Positions 11,502 to 23,417 of a stretch of 64,000 bases of DNA are shown here, one piece after another. The position numbers and the translations under genes are program-made. This DNA comes from Saccopteryx bilineata. Lineage: Eukaryota; Chordata; Mammalia; Chiroptera; Emballonuridae. Location of the stretch: assembly GCF_036850765.1 (NCBI RefSeq), contig NC_089498.1, positions 76,734,305 to 76,798,304 of the forward strand. Reading direction: 5' to 3'. The first letter of the stretch is position 1, and every line of letters starts with the position of its first letter. Below the pieces are notes generated by a model, which saw nothing but the letters and a program-made list of their open reading frames with translations, was not told the DNA's origin and ran no database searches.

Positions 11502-12200
11502 AAAAGTAAATAGATAGGAAGTAAGGGGAAGATAAATGAAATTATTGAAATTAAAAAATACAGTGGTTAAACTTTAGATCAAGCATATTTGAAGAGAAAT
11601 TTAGAGAATTGAAAGATAGTATGGAGTAATTCACCCAGATGTAGCACAGAGAAATAGAATATAAGAGAAGCGAATGTAAATTGAGAGGCACTGACTTAAT
11701 CAGTGAGTTCCAAAAAGAGGAAATAGTATGAATGGTGGGGAGGCCATATTGGAAGAGATGATGACAGAATTTTTCAGAAGTTTGGATGATCAGAGTCTTC
11801 AGGTTGAAAAGGTATTCCAAGTATATAGGAAGATAAAAAAAAATACACACACTAAAAATGTAGAGATTTTGATCCTAATTATTATATTAATGTGTATAAA
11901 AAGTATCTGGAAATTTAGACACCAAAATTTTAATAGTTGTTTCTCTAGATGGAAGGATTGTGGTTATTTTTGTTTTCTTTATTCTGTTGATTTTAAACTG
12001 GAGAAACATGATATTCACTGAAAACATAATTTGTCTCAGTGTTGAGTGGCTAAATGTCACTGTTACAGAATGTACCTCTGAGATACTAAGTAAATCTGGA
12101 ACTTTGTAAAGTATTATGATTTTATTATAGGTTGTAATATTTTTATCTATACTGAAATCCTCAAAGCTCTGAAGCCTGCAAGTTTTTAAAAAAAGTTTGA

Positions 12201-12538
12201 GCCTGACCAGGCAGTGGCGCAGTGGATAGAGCGTCAGACTGGGATGTGGAGAACCCAGGTTCGAGACCCTGAGGTCGCCAGCTTGAGCGCGGGCTCATCT
12301 GGTTTGAGCAAAGCTCACCAGCTTGGACCCAAGGTCGCTGGCTTGAGCAAGGGGTTACGTGGTCTGCTGTAGCCCACGGTCAAGGCACATATGAGAAAGC
12401 AATCAATGAACAACTAAGATGTCACAACGAAAAACTAACGATTGATGCTTATCATCTCTCTCCGTTCCTTTTCCTGTCTGTCTGTCCCTATCTATCCCTC
12501 TCTCTGACTCTTTCTCTGTCTCCATAAAAAAAATAAAG
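12201..12538 (+). mobile_element. SINE-A copy, plus strand
   Basis: Full-length: head gcctgaccaggcagtggcgc, box B ggttcgagacc, caatcaatgaacaactaag box, gttcctt and ctgtctgtctgtcccta tracts, A tail. The duplication aaaaagtttga is on both flanks (12190-12200 and about 12540). Confidence 0.93.
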
Positions 12539-13137
12539 AAAAAGTTTGAGATGAATTAATTTGACAGCAAAACGAGCTGATATGAAGCTCTCTGTAGTAT
12601 CTGTCTGACACAAATGTATATTGTTTGCTGTAGAAATATTAATGTTTGTTAATGGCATGCTGCATGAAATCCGCCTGGGTAGTTGACAAAATATAATATT
12701 ACATACAGTGTGTTACCTTCCTAAAATTAATACATTTCTGAATTCCATAAAATTCTGGCCCCAAAACATATTCTGCCTTAATAATTTGACAAAAGGATTG
12801 TGGACCTTATTAAAAATTTAAATAGTTTTTAAAAGTTTTTTATTATGCAGGAATAATAATTTTTCATCAGAATCAGTTGCTAGATTTTTCCTGCAGTTCC
12901 CTTTCTACACTTCTGTGATACTAAACGGATGCTTATTTCAAAGATCTTTTGGCTAGTTTTATTGTAGTACTGGTACTAGTTATGTTATTGAGTTACTAGG
13001 CTTTTCTTCCTCTAATAGTAACTGACTAAGTTAAAAACTCTTCAACTTTTGGACATGAAGATTTGGAAGGCTATTTCACTGAAGTGGTTTCACAAACTAA
13101 AGTTTCACATAGTGGTTGAAGAAAAAACGTTTTTAAA
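12539..13137. other. Intronic sequence, nothing recognised
   Basis: AT-rich, no ORF of note, no repeat identified. Confidence 0.45.
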
Positions 13138-13314
13138 AAAAATTATTTAAAAGATTTTAAAATTTATTTTAGAGAGAAGAGAGAGAGAGGAAGGAGGAGG
13201 AGCAGGAAGCTTCAACTCCCATATGTGCCTTGACCAGGCAAGGCCAGGGTTCTGAACTGGTGACCACAGCATTCCAGGTCGACACTTTATCCACTGTGCC
13301 ACCACAGGTCAGGC
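13138..13314 (-). mobile_element. SINE-B copy, minus strand
   Basis: GA-rich tract, aggaagcttcaactccc, catatgtgccttgaccaggc and ccaccacaggtcaggc in the SINE-B reverse order. A probable decayed duplication reads gaagaaaaaacgttttt on the left and gaagaagatacatttt on the right. Confidence 0.85.
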
Positions 13315-14506
13315 CGAAGAAGATACATTTTGAATATTTTCCAAGACAGATTTAAAGTTTTTGCCCTCACATGTTTTATTTGTTTGTACCTTTTTGTACT
13401 GTGGTTTTACACAATTGCTTTAAAAATGTGTTCATCTGAAAAGCAGTGTAAGTAGATTTCAATATGAGAACATCTGAGTTTCCATTTACATTTTTGCTTT
13501 CATTGATTGTGTGCATGATGATTTCAGCATATTCTTTAGAATAGAATAAGAAAATATATGCACAGCAATTATCAGGTAAGAAATTCTTACCTTTTCAAGG
13601 TATATCAGTTTGGTTACTATATTAACAGGGTCTCACTATTTTGTCAAAAAGCCACATTTAGTGACTAGTGAGCCCTGTTATTTTGCTATGTTACTTGCAA
13701 ATATAGGATAATATATATGAAGGTAGCGCATTTGATCATGGATCACTCACAAAATTGGGATTCTCAGAAATACTGAAGTGGTTATTTGGCTGTTTGCCTT
13801 CTAGAGGCTGAGAGGGTGACTCACTAGTAGAACCATTTCTAAGTTTCTTAGAGACTCAATTACTAATATAACTGGGAAATCTAGTCAAATATGACTCTAT
13901 TCTAGGAGTGTATATCTTCTCTCTATTGTCCTCATGCATTGGATTTATTTCTCAACAAACCATCTCAAAGTAACAAGGAAGATGGCATTTTTCAACCCCA
14001 AGCCAAAATCTCATGAGCCCAATAGAAGAGGCTTTTTACATACAGGTATCAGTTTTCAGAATACTCTCATCCTGCATACTCACCATTGCACTGATTACTG
14101 TGTTGGAGGTGGGGCTTTTGATCAGACTTGGATGTATTTTTATTTTTCATTCTGTGGTTGTGTGTGTGCACGCCTGTGTGTGGGTGTCAGTGGGTATGTG
14201 AACCAGTGGATGTTATATATGTGGGGGAGTAGGTGGATATTGAGGGGGACACTCTACTCACCAATATCAGGATCTTAAAATCAATTTCCCCACTCTCAAA
14301 ACTTCATTCCTCAAGGTCCAGCCAAAGTCTGTCTTTTCTCTAAAACTTCTTTAATCATCCAGCCTGGAAATGGCTTCTTCTCTGGATGTTTGTACTTTCT
14401 ACTTTGTATTATTGCTACATATAGTATGTGTATGTTTTATCTCAATTACTGCTGCTTGAAGTCAGGAAACTAGTTGAATAACTTAGTGCCTCATAAGTAA
14501 TTACTT
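13315..14506. other. Intronic sequence with a short TG-rich tract
   Basis: No gene or named repeat. A TG-rich stretch lies near 14155-14200. The ORF at 13934-14278 runs over this low-complexity DNA and is not gene-like. Confidence 0.45.
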
Positions 14507-14874
14507 AAAAAAAATTTTTTTTTGAAGTGAGAAGCGGGGAGGCAGAGAGATAGACTCTTTCATGCGCCCTACTGGGATCCACCCGGCATGCCCACTAGGG
14601 GGCAATGCTCTGCTCATCTGGGGCATTGCTCTGTTGCAACTAGAGCAATTCTAGCACCTGAGGTGGAAGCCATGGAACCATTCTCTGCTTCCAGGCCAAC
14701 TTTGCTCCAATGGAGCCCTGTCTGTGGGAGGAGAAGAGAGAGATAAAGAGAAAGGTGAGGGGGAAGGGTGGAGAAGCAGATGGGCGCTTCTCCTGTGTGC
14801 CCTGGACTGTAATTGAACCCAGGACTTCCACACATCAGGCCGGTGCTCTATCGCTGAGCCAACCGGCCAGGGCC
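14507..14874 (-). mobile_element. SINE-C copy, minus strand
   Basis: Reverse SINE-C from the tail through gggatccacccggc, cccactagggggcaatgct, ttgctccaatggagccc to the head gccaaccggccagggcc. The duplication cataagtaattactt is on both sides (about 14492-14506 and 14875-14889). Confidence 0.92.
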
Positions 14875-15185
14875 CATAAGTAATTACTTTATTGCAAAAT
14901 GACAGGCTCTAAATTTTTGTTAAATAGATGAATTCTATACTTTTTACAGATGCTTTAAGGTTGATTGTAGTACTCATTGATGTAAAGTGATTTTTTGTAT
15001 TAGCTATAAATTCTTTATTCATAAGAGTTGATAGAATGCCTACCTGAAAATACTTGGACCTTTCATTTTTCTTGTTAGGTGGAGTGAGCTTGTGTGTGAA
15101 ATAAATCTAATACTGGATTGCACTCTTAGATTGCATTTCTGTTCTTGTGACTATAGTGAGCTTTGACTATAATAATCCTTTTTTA

Positions 15186-15380
15186 AAAATTATTTATTTA
15201 TTCATTTTTAGAGAGGACAGAGAGAGGGAGAGAGAGAGAGACAGAGAGAGAGAGAAGGGGGGAGGAGCTGGAAGCATCAACTCCCATATGTGCCATGACC
15301 AGGCAAGCCCAGGGTTTCGAACCGTTGACCTCAGCATTTCCAGGTCGACGTTTTATCCACTGCGCCACCACAGGTCAGGC
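15186..15380 (-). mobile_element. SINE-B copy, minus strand
   Basis: GA-rich tract, gaagcatcaactcccatatg, gaccaggcaagcccaggg and ccaccacaggtcaggc. The duplication aataatcctttttt is at 15172-15185 and again from 15382. Confidence 0.93.
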
Positions 15381-16066
15381 CAATAATCCTTTTTTGAATT
15401 TGTGTTATTGAGCAGAAAAAGTTCGTCCTCCTAACACCAACAGGGCCAAACATTAAACACTGAGAATTACAGTGGAGACATACTGGCTATTTTATTATGA
15501 ATGGCATCATGTAGGAGAATGGGAAGCTAATACTCAAATGCCTGAACTCCTCTAATGGTTACAGATTATATAGGACAAAGTCACAAGACACCATGGGTTA
15601 GGAGTTTCAGGGTCATGCTGGGAGCTGATTGGTCAGAGGTACAGTATTCTTCAGGTCTTGAGGATAGTTCTGAGGTCTGCACCAGTGTCCCTCTGTCTGG
15701 TTTCATGGGAAGAAGCCAGAGGTTCATTCCACCTTAGGGCTCAGGAACTGAAACAGCTTAGGTCAAGATGATATCTTTAGCCTGCCAAAGAGATTTGAGC
15801 TTTGTGACTCTTGGTCTGGTCCAGGTTACTGTTTTCTGCTGCCTCAGGAGTTGCTGATTATCCAGGGGAAAGGGTAGGTCTCTGAGGGGTATATATAGAG
15901 AGATGATTTCTATAGCTAGGCTTTCAAGCTGAATTTAATTACAGTTATAAGGACCCTTGGTTTCATTTGTCCATGGGGAAACTTTCATTAGGAAAAATAT
16001 ACTTCTGTATGAACAGTAATATTTTATTAAGGCCCCGTGGTCAATATTTTTCTTTTTATAAAAATA
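15381..16066. other. Intronic sequence, nothing recognised
   Basis: Unique-looking. The ORF at 15555-15737 has no recognisable domain. Confidence 0.4.
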
Positions 16067-16079
16067 TAGTAGAATTGCT

Positions 16080-16433
16080 GCCTGGCCAGGTGGTGGCACA
16101 GTGGAGAGTGTGTCAGACTGGGATATGCAGGACCCAGGTTTGAAATCCTGAGGTTGCCAGCTTGAGCACAGGCTCATCTGGCTTGAGTGCAGGCTTACCG
16201 CTTGAGCCTGGGGTCACTGTCTTGAGCATGAAATCATAGACGTGACCCCAAGGTCGCTGGCTCGAGTAAGGGGTCACTTGCTCTGCTGTAGCCCCCCGGT
16301 CAAGGCACATGACAAAGCAGTCAATGAACAACTAAGGTGCTGCAATGAAGAGTTGATGCTTCTTATCTCTCTCCCTTCCTGTTTGTCCCTGTCTGTCCAT
16401 CTCTCTGACTCTGTCTCCGTCAAAAAAGAAAAA
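16080..16433 (+). mobile_element. SINE-A copy with expanded middle, plus strand
   Basis: Head gcctggccaggtggtggca, an extra cttgagcatgaaatcatagac segment, then caatgaacaactaaggtgc and an A-rich tail. The duplication tagaattgct is present on both sides (16070-16079 and about 16436). Confidence 0.88.
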
Positions 16434-16466
16434 AGGTAGAATTGCTTATTTGGTGGGAGAGTTTCC

Positions 16467-16957
16467 TTCCTCCCTCCCTCCCTCCCTTCCTCCTTTCCCT
16501 TCCTCTTTTTCTTTTTCTTTTTTTTTCTCTCTCTCTCTCTCTCTTTCTTTTTTTAATAGCAAGAAAGAGAGAGAAACAGGCCAGAAGGGAAAGATGAGAA
16601 GCCTCAACTCATAGTTGTGTCACTTTAGTTCATTGATTGTTTTTCACACTGAGCCTTGAGGGGGTGGGGTGGGGTCTGGTGGGGCTCCAGCTGGGCCAGT
16701 GACCCCTTACTCAGGCCAGCAACCTTGGGCACAAGCCAGCAACCTTGGGCTTCAAGCCAGCCACCTTTGGGCTCAAGCCAGCAACCACAGGGTCATGTCT
16801 ATGATTACATGCTCAAGCTGCCGACCCCATGATCAAGCTGGTGAGCTAGTGCTCAAGACAGATGAGCCTGCGCTCAAGCCAGCGACCGTGGAGTTTCAAA
16901 CCTGGGTCCTCAGTGTCCCAAGTTGATGCTTTATCCACTGCGCCATCACCAGTCAGG
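16467..16957 (-). mobile_element. Pyrimidine tract plus long SINE-A, minus strand
   Basis: About 85 bases of CT/T simple repeat (16467-16552) grade into a reverse SINE-A whose middle has four tandem ccagcaacc-type units (about 16705-16795). The tract is probably an expansion of the SINE tail. Flanks ggtgggagagtttcc and tgtgggaagttttc look like a decayed duplication. Confidence 0.8.
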
Positions 16958-17849
16958 TGTGGGAAGTTTTCTTAAAGAGCGAATTTATAAAGATCTCTGT
17001 GACATACCAGAATTATGGATCTTTTTCCTTTGAGCTAGAAAGTTCTAATTAGTGAAGCTATTTGATACGTAATTAGAACTCCAAGGGCATTGAATGTCAG
17101 TAATAATGGTCTTAAATTTGTAGCATACTGTGTAATACAGTGTACTATGTAACCAACAGATAATACCACAAAATGGTCTTTTTAAGAAATTTGTTTCTGT
17201 CGACTCATCCAGGAGGGGTCATCTGAAAACAAAATATAGCAAAATAATCAAATTCAGATGGCCTAGGTTTTCTTGAATTCCTTTAGGCTTGATATAGCAA
17301 AATAAACTGTTTTACTCTCTGAGCCCTAAAGCTGAAGCTTGAAAAACGTGTAAGTTTTTGACTAAACAAATTGAAATACAAGAAAATTATTTCCTTTAAA
17401 AATAAACAGTTCAAATATTTTCTCTTTGAAGTTAACCACATTAGAGATTTGAACATTTTCTTGGTCGATAGCCATGACTGAAAAGTCTTAGGTTCCTCCT
17501 AAAACAGTTTTGCAGAAGTTGTTTTTCCTAAACAGATCTGAGACCTTAGTTACCATTTTTTAGTTCTTAGTTTTGTTGAAGATGAAAGCTATTAAACTGT
17601 AGAAATGATGCAGACTTACACCCTTTGGGTAACAATTCTACTTTGTCTTGTTTTACTTAGTGCTTGCTTATCCAAATATGTAGAATTGGATTATTTAGAT
17701 TTGAAATATTACCATAAAATATAATTACATTATTAAGTTCAATAAGTAGTACTAAATAATTGTATTAAAAATAGTATTTTAGAAAAAATATTTGCTTTTT
17801 TTTTTGGTGGGGGTAGTATAGATTCCTCTCTATATGGTAGTTTTCTTTT
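16958..17849. other. Intronic sequence, nothing recognised
   Basis: AT-rich and without a named repeat or exon. Confidence 0.4.
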
Positions 17850-18047
17850 TTTAAAAAATGATTTTATGTACAGTACTGATTTTAGAAAGAGGAAAGAGTT
17901 AGACAGAAAGGGGGCGGGGAGAAGGAAGCATCAACTTATAGTAGTTGCTTCTCATATGTGCCTTGACTGGGCAAGCCCAGGGTTTTGACCTGGTGACCTC
18001 AGCATTCCAGGTTGCAGCATTATCTACTGTGCCACCACAGGTCAGGC
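17850..18047 (-). mobile_element. SINE-B copy, minus strand
   Basis: Diverged reverse SINE-B ending in gccaccacaggtcaggc. Flanks tatggtagttttctttt and catggtaggtttgatttct are a decayed duplication. Confidence 0.82.
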
Positions 18048-18122
18048 TACATGGTAGGTTTGATTTCTTTGGGTATATTCATCCCTTTGTTTGAATATTG
18101 TAAGAATGCTCTGTTGAGAGAT

Positions 18123-18200
18123 ACACTGCTCACAAAAATTAGGGGATATTTTATCATTTCATATTCATTTAGAAATACCCCTAATTTTGTGAGCAATATG
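18123..18200. mobile_element. 78-bp palindromic MITE
   Basis: The left end cactgctcacaaaaattagg is inverted at the right as cctaattttgtgagcaatatg, with TA on both flanks. This is a mariner-type miniature element that would fold into an almost perfect hairpin. It has no coding capacity. Confidence 0.75.
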
Positions 18201-18204
18201 TATA

Positions 18205-18512
18205 CTATATTTCCCCATCTATAAGATGCACCCTTTTTCAAAAAATTTGGGGTCCAAAAACTGGATGCATCTTATACAGTGGTTGATGAAACTGAGGATA
18301 AGGCAATATATGAAGAAGACAGTGATTTGTCATCAGACACAGATGAAGACCAACTAATGGATGGGAGTTTTGACACTGATGAGTTGTATGAATTTTACGA
18401 TGAATAAAACTTGAGTTCAGTAACTTTATGTAATACATTTTTTAAAAATTTCAGGCCCCAAAATTAAGGTGTGTCTTATACATGGGAGCATCTTATATGT
18501 GGGGAAATATGG
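18205..18512 (+). mobile_element. Short TA-flanked DNA transposon with transposase tail
   Basis: The terminal inverted repeats ctatatttccccatctataa and ttatatgtggggaaatatgg are flanked by TA (18203-18204, 18513-18514), pointing to the Tc1/mariner/pogo superfamily. Inside, one plus-strand frame is open from about 18262 to the TAA at 18405. Its product is strongly acidic and ends ELYEFYDE, like the acidic C-terminus of a pogo-type or similar transposase. The catalytic region is absent, so it is an internal-deletion derivative. I could not name the family. Confidence 0.6.
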
Positions 18513-18694
18513 TAAATTTGTAGACTTACTCTCACAGATTCTTAGAATTGGGAGGGATCTTAAGTGATCTTTGCCTAGCCTCCTACCTTAGACAGGAATC
18601 TTTTTCTTTAGCACTGCTCTTTCCCTATTTGTGTAGCATTCCTCCCCTAGAATCAGCACAAGGGAAGAGGAGTACATTTTTTCACTAATGGGAA

Positions 18695-18735
18695 ACACAC
18701 ATGCGCGCGCGCGCACACACACACACACACACACA
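18695..18735. repeat. (CA)n/(CG)n microsatellite
   Basis: acacacatgcgcgcgcgcgc followed by a pure CA run. Alternating purine-pyrimidine DNA of this kind can adopt Z-form. Confidence 0.9.
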
Positions 18736-19214
18736 TTTGAGACCTTTGATCTCATTTCTCTATGAAGCTTAAAGAAACATTCCTGAGAAGACTCGTTAGT
18801 ATCCTGATTAGAATACTAACTTGTTAGACTAATTAGATAGTCAAATTCAGAGCTCCTTAAATGATTTCTTGTTGGCTAAGATGTCGCTTCTTTAGACTCA
18901 TAAAACAGGTTAAAGCAGTCTCTCCTACTCTTTCCCTTTGAGAAGCTACTGGTATTTCCAAAGACTGAATGGTGGTGGAAGTGAAGGCTGGAGCAGAGAT
19001 GTGAAAAGATGCCTAAGCGTGCAAATTTCCAGGAAGGGTAGGACCTCCCACAGCTGAAGTTTCCTCAAATCATGGAGGTAGGATGTGAAAACAATGGCAA
19101 ATCTCAGTATTAGCCAGATGTGGCTTTCAAATGGTAGTTTACAATTTTATAATTTCTTGTGATTTTGGAAACCCTTTGAACATGTTGTAGACTCTTTAGA
19201 TTGGATTAGGGCCT
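18736..19214. other. Intronic sequence, nothing recognised
   Basis: No exon or nameable repeat. Confidence 0.4.
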
Positions 19215-19560
19215 GAGGAGATGCTTAATATCAGAATCTACAATTGAGAGAATTGTACAATTGAGAGAATCAGAGTCCAGAGAGGTTAAGTGGTATCAGG
19301 TAACATAGCTAGTTTTTTAAAGCTATTAAGTATCTGATGTGAGATTTGATCCCAGGTGTGTAACTTCCCATTGTACTATGTTTTGGAGTTTTGTTTTTTT
19401 TAAAGATAATAACATATTTAAAAATTATGTCAAGTACTTTCACTTACATTTCCTTATTGATCCTCACAAAGCCACCTTTATTTTACCCAAGAAAACAGAT
19501 CTAGAGAGGTTGAGTCCCTAAGTTGTGAGTTCCCAATTCACACTCTGGACCTCTGACTCA
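19215..19560 (-). mobile_element. Two decayed MIR fragments, minus strand
   Basis: Two stretches with reverse MIR landmarks: agagaggttaagtggtatca then acatagctag near 19275, and cttattgatcctcacaaagc, cagatctagagaggttgag near 19455. They are strongly diverged. Confidence 0.5.
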
Positions 19561-20491
19561 CATTTCTTGCTGTTTACATTACACTGAAGATACAAATTGA
19601 GAACTTGTCAAAGTGAAGTCTGTATGAGCTACATAAGCACACATTTAAAGAAAATTAGTGGGAATGTGTTTAGTAACCATGTTTAGATTTTTGTCTTTCA
19701 TGTTCTTTTATTCATACACATGTAGTTTTCTCTCTCAAGAATAAATATTTCCTTGTGGGATTTACTTAATGTTTATGCTTTGCAAGTGGATTCATTCATT
19801 GAACTTGAACTTTGAGCAGATTTGTTTTGTTTTCTAATTCAAAGCCTTGGGCAAACAATTTTGCTTATGTTTAAGACTTAAAATGTTCCAGTTAAGAGGA
19901 AAGTTTCTAACAAGTTTTAATTTACTTTGGAGATTTTGCATTTTTTCCTGATATTAATAATTTGAATCTTAAGACGTCAGTGCTATTATAAAATAATATG
20001 AGATAACCGTTCTTGTTCAAAGAGTGCCCAAGATTACACAGTAATCACATTAGCTGCAATGTTTCAGGTATTGTATAAATAATAGCAACAGGAATCAACA
20101 GTGATTTGTATGATTAAAAGAAATTAAGTAGGCCCTTTACTTCAAAAAATACTCTATATTATACATGAAACAATTACTAATACTTGTCTAATAAGCTATT
20201 AATCTTTTTAATACCACTTATATTTCAAAATCCTACAAAAATAGTCTACTAGATATGAGATGGTAGAAATGAGAACTTTTTCATTAAAAATGACCTATAG
20301 TCACAATTAGCTTTGAACCTCATACAAAATTTTTTTTTTTAAAAAACAACCTTTTTAAAGAAATGATGAAATATTCAGTTAGCCTACTTTTAAGAATAGG
20401 ACTACATTTTATTAAATTCAACTGATACAGGTAAATCCTGCTTTTTAAAAGTTTGCTTTATAACAATTTGCTTTTATGAAAGATCTACATT
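19561..20491. other. Intronic sequence, nothing recognised
   Basis: AT-rich, no repeat named. Confidence 0.4.
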
Positions 20492-20505
20492 AGTGCCTGT
20501 TTTTT

Positions 20506-20570
20506 GTTTTGTTTTTTTTTTTTACACGCTCGGCCCTCAGCCTGTGGTGGTGGTGGCGGTGGCGGCGGCC
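20506..20570 (-). mobile_element. 65-bp retro-insert with target duplication
   Basis: A GC-rich 48-base body (tacacgctcggccctcagcc and then GGT/GGC repeats) follows a T-rich run. It is flanked by a perfect 14-bp repeat, agtgcctgtttttt, at 20492-20505 and 20571-20584. That is the signature of L1-driven retroposition of a very short polyadenylated RNA in minus orientation. The source RNA was not identified; on the minus strand the body is CCG/CCA-repeat rich. Confidence 0.7.
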
Positions 20571-20584
20571 AGTGCCTGTTTTTT

Positions 20585-21865
20585 ACTAACTGAAAAATCC
20601 AAAGAGGATTTTTATTTTTACAAAAAAAAGTGAAAAGCAAAAATAACATTGTTTGTTTTGTAGTGAGCCGTTATAGAGGCTGCACACATTCTGAGCAGTG
20701 AGAGTGGCTCCGCCAGTCTCTTCCCCAGAAACTACACTCAGCATCTCAGCATTATGTCTCAACAGCTCTGAATCATGTCTGTGAGCATCTGTGCTTTATC
20801 GCAATTTATTTTGTACATCTATTATCAAGATGCATCCTAAAGTACTTGCTTCTTTCTTTTACTCCATTTCAGCTTATGAAAGGTTTCATAGGAACACTCT
20901 ACTTTTGGATAGCAGGGAAACATGTATTTAAAAACCTTAATTTTATAATGCTTGATAACCATATGAAAAAGGAATGGAGGTAATATAGATTTGTAAACAG
21001 GAAGGAGGAGGTAAAAGGAAGTGGTAAAAAGGAAAAGGCTCAATTCCTCTTAGCTATTTCTGATTTCTATATACCCTCCAATCTCAAACATTTCAGCTTT
21101 TCACCTTTTTACCCATCAGCTCTGAGGTGTGTCTGTGAGTGTGTGAGAAACTTCTTTTTATGAACTGTATAATGCATATGAGCTGTGGGTCTTTTAAAGT
21201 TTTCTTTCTAGATAGCTGTATACACATGTGAAGTGATCAGTCTAGACTAAAGTGCTTTTCAAACTACATTATGAATCAATTTGGTATTTTATAGCACATC
21301 TGGTATTTTATAAAAAGAAAATAGGATAGAGAATATCAGTGTATTGCATATGGTAAGGGTGAATATTGCTTTGTGAAACTTTTTTTTCCAGTTATGTATA
21401 TGTATAGAGTGCAAAATGTATTTTTAATATTTTTCACAGTGATTTTGGCTTTCTATCCCAAAATTTAGTGGCTTCTTATTAGAGTTCATAATTTGTGGAT
21501 CACCATTTATTAGAGTTCATAATTTGTGGATCAAGAATTCAGACATGGCTTGGCCAATTTATTTTTCTGCTCCACGTGGTGTTGACTAGGACCAGTTAGA
21601 GGTATTTCGCTGATAATAAGTTTGGTCTGGGGGGACCAGGGTGTCCTGACTCACTTGCCTGGTGCTTTAGAGAGGATGGCTCAACTGGGCTTCTCTTCCT
21701 CTCCATGTGATTTCTGGTAGTTGGAGATCTTATATGGCAGCGTAAGGCTCCAAGAGACCAAGGCAGGAGCTGGCTGAACTCTTAAAGCCTAGCGTGGAAT
21801 CTGGCATAGCATCACCTCCATCGCTTTCATCAAGCGAGGGGATATAAACTCTTGTTTCTAAGAAA
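20585..21865. other. Intronic sequence with a short tandem duplication
   Basis: No gene. A 27-base word is repeated at 21476-21502 and 21507-21533 (period 31), starting ttattagagttcat. The rest is unremarkable. Confidence 0.5.
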
Positions 21866-21880
21866 CTGTGACCATTTTTT

Positions 21881-22214
21881 TTTTTTTTTTTTACAGAGAC
21901 AGAGATTGAGTCAGAGAGAGGGATAGACAGGGACAGACAGACTGGAATGGAGAGATGAGAAGCATCAATCAGTTTTTCATTGCACATTGCAACACCTTAG
22001 TTGTTCATTGATTGCCTTCTCATACGTGCCTTGACCGTGGGCCTGCAGCAGACTGAGTAACCTCTTGCTCAAGCCAGCGACCTTGGGTCCAAGCTGGTGA
22101 GCTTTGCTCAAAACAGATGAGCCAGCGCTCAAGGTGGAGACCTCGGGGCCTCGAACCTGGGTTCTCTGCGTCCCAGTCCGACGCTCTATCCACTGCACCA
22201 CCGCCTGGTCAGGC
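21881..22214 (-). mobile_element. SINE-A copy, minus strand
   Basis: Full-length reverse copy ending ccgcctggtcaggc. The perfect duplication ctgtgaccatttttt is at 21866-21880 and 22215-22229. A small internal duplication cattgcacattgcaac marks the copy. Confidence 0.93.
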
Positions 22215-22229
22215 CTGTGACCATTTTTT

Positions 22230-23183
22230 AAATGCTACAATTGTGGTAAAATAATTTTGAAAAGATGATTGAATTATTTATCAAGCATTTAATTGTGTAA
22301 TTGCCCCTTGAAAGATGATTACTTTTAATAATCCCCCCTCACTGGGTGGGATTATAAAAATATATCTATTTTTGGTTTCAAAGTTCAGAGATTAATTTAA
22401 ATATGCATATTATTTCCCATGAAATATTAAGGGTTTTCAGTTTTTAAAGAAAATAAGTTAAGCTTTAAACATTTCTGTGGAGTTTTAAGATAAGTTGACT
22501 ACCTAACGCCACCTAAAAAGTCTATTTGGCATACAAAGGGAGCTGCCTTCTTACCATGCCTGAAAATTATATTTGGATATAATTATTCTGTTCACATACA
22601 GGCAAGCTGAGACTGTTGTGTTTGTGTTCAAACCTCCCACATCCATCCCACTCCTCAGTAAGGAAAACAAAAACATTAAAAATTTTAGTTAAAAGTTCTC
22701 ATCACAAGAAAAAAAATTTTGTAACTATGTATATATAATGACAGATGTAAAACTAGACTTATTATGGAGATAGTTCTACAATATATGTAAATATCAAATC
22801 ATTACATTGAAAATAATGTTATATATGTAATTTACCTCAATTTAAAAAAAATAATTCATCCACTCTTATAAATGCACGTTTTGTGATACACTGTACTGTT
22901 ACCTGGCATTGTGCTTTTCCACAGAGGATTATTTCCTGTGATAGAACCATGGGGAATTAAAGAAATGCTCATTTCAGAATACCTACCAATGTTTAGAATA
23001 TTAACAGCAGCCTGAAGCCTAAATTTGATTCACACAAGGTTAATGGCTGGGTTGGGGGATTTACTTAGCTTGATATGATAATACATTGAGCTACTTGCTA
23101 CTCATTGTGTGCCCCGAAATTCTTGCACGGTGGTAAAAATGTTTTTTGTTAAAAGCAATCACTCTTTTGATTTTGAGAGAAAT
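22230..23183. other. Intronic sequence, nothing recognised
   Basis: AT-rich; no exon or named repeat. Confidence 0.4.
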
Positions 23184-23199
23184 GAAGCGGTTGAAACTT

Positions 23200-23417
23200 T
23201 CTTTTATTTTTAACTTTATTCAGTTTTTTTTTCTTTTCTTTTTTTTTTTTTTTTTTTAGAGAGACAGAGAGACACAGAGAGAATGAGAGAGAGAAGGGAG
23301 AGGAGCAGGAAGCATCAACTCTCATATGTGCCTTGACCAGGCAAGCCCAGGGTTTTGAACCGGTGGCCTCAGCATTCCAGGTCAACACTTTATTTACTGC
23401 ACCACCACAGGTCAGGC
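23200..23417 (-). mobile_element. SINE-B copy, minus strand
   Basis: Poly-T, GA tract, aagcatcaactctcatatg and ccaccacaggtcaggc. The duplication gaagcggttgaaacttt (23184) recurs as gaagtggttgaaatttt (23420). Confidence 0.92.

Noticed and set aside
12201..12275. tRNA gene-like A and B boxes in SINE heads
   Set aside because: The boxes (ggcgcagtggatagagcg, ggttcgagacc) are internal Pol III promoters of tRNA-derived SINEs. Cloverleaf stems do not close and the segments are followed by SINE bodies.
16685..16890. Repeated ccagcaacc units as a minisatellite or CRISPR array
   Set aside because: The units are the internal repeats of long SINE-A variants, also seen at 39596-39730; spacers are not unique and unit lengths vary.
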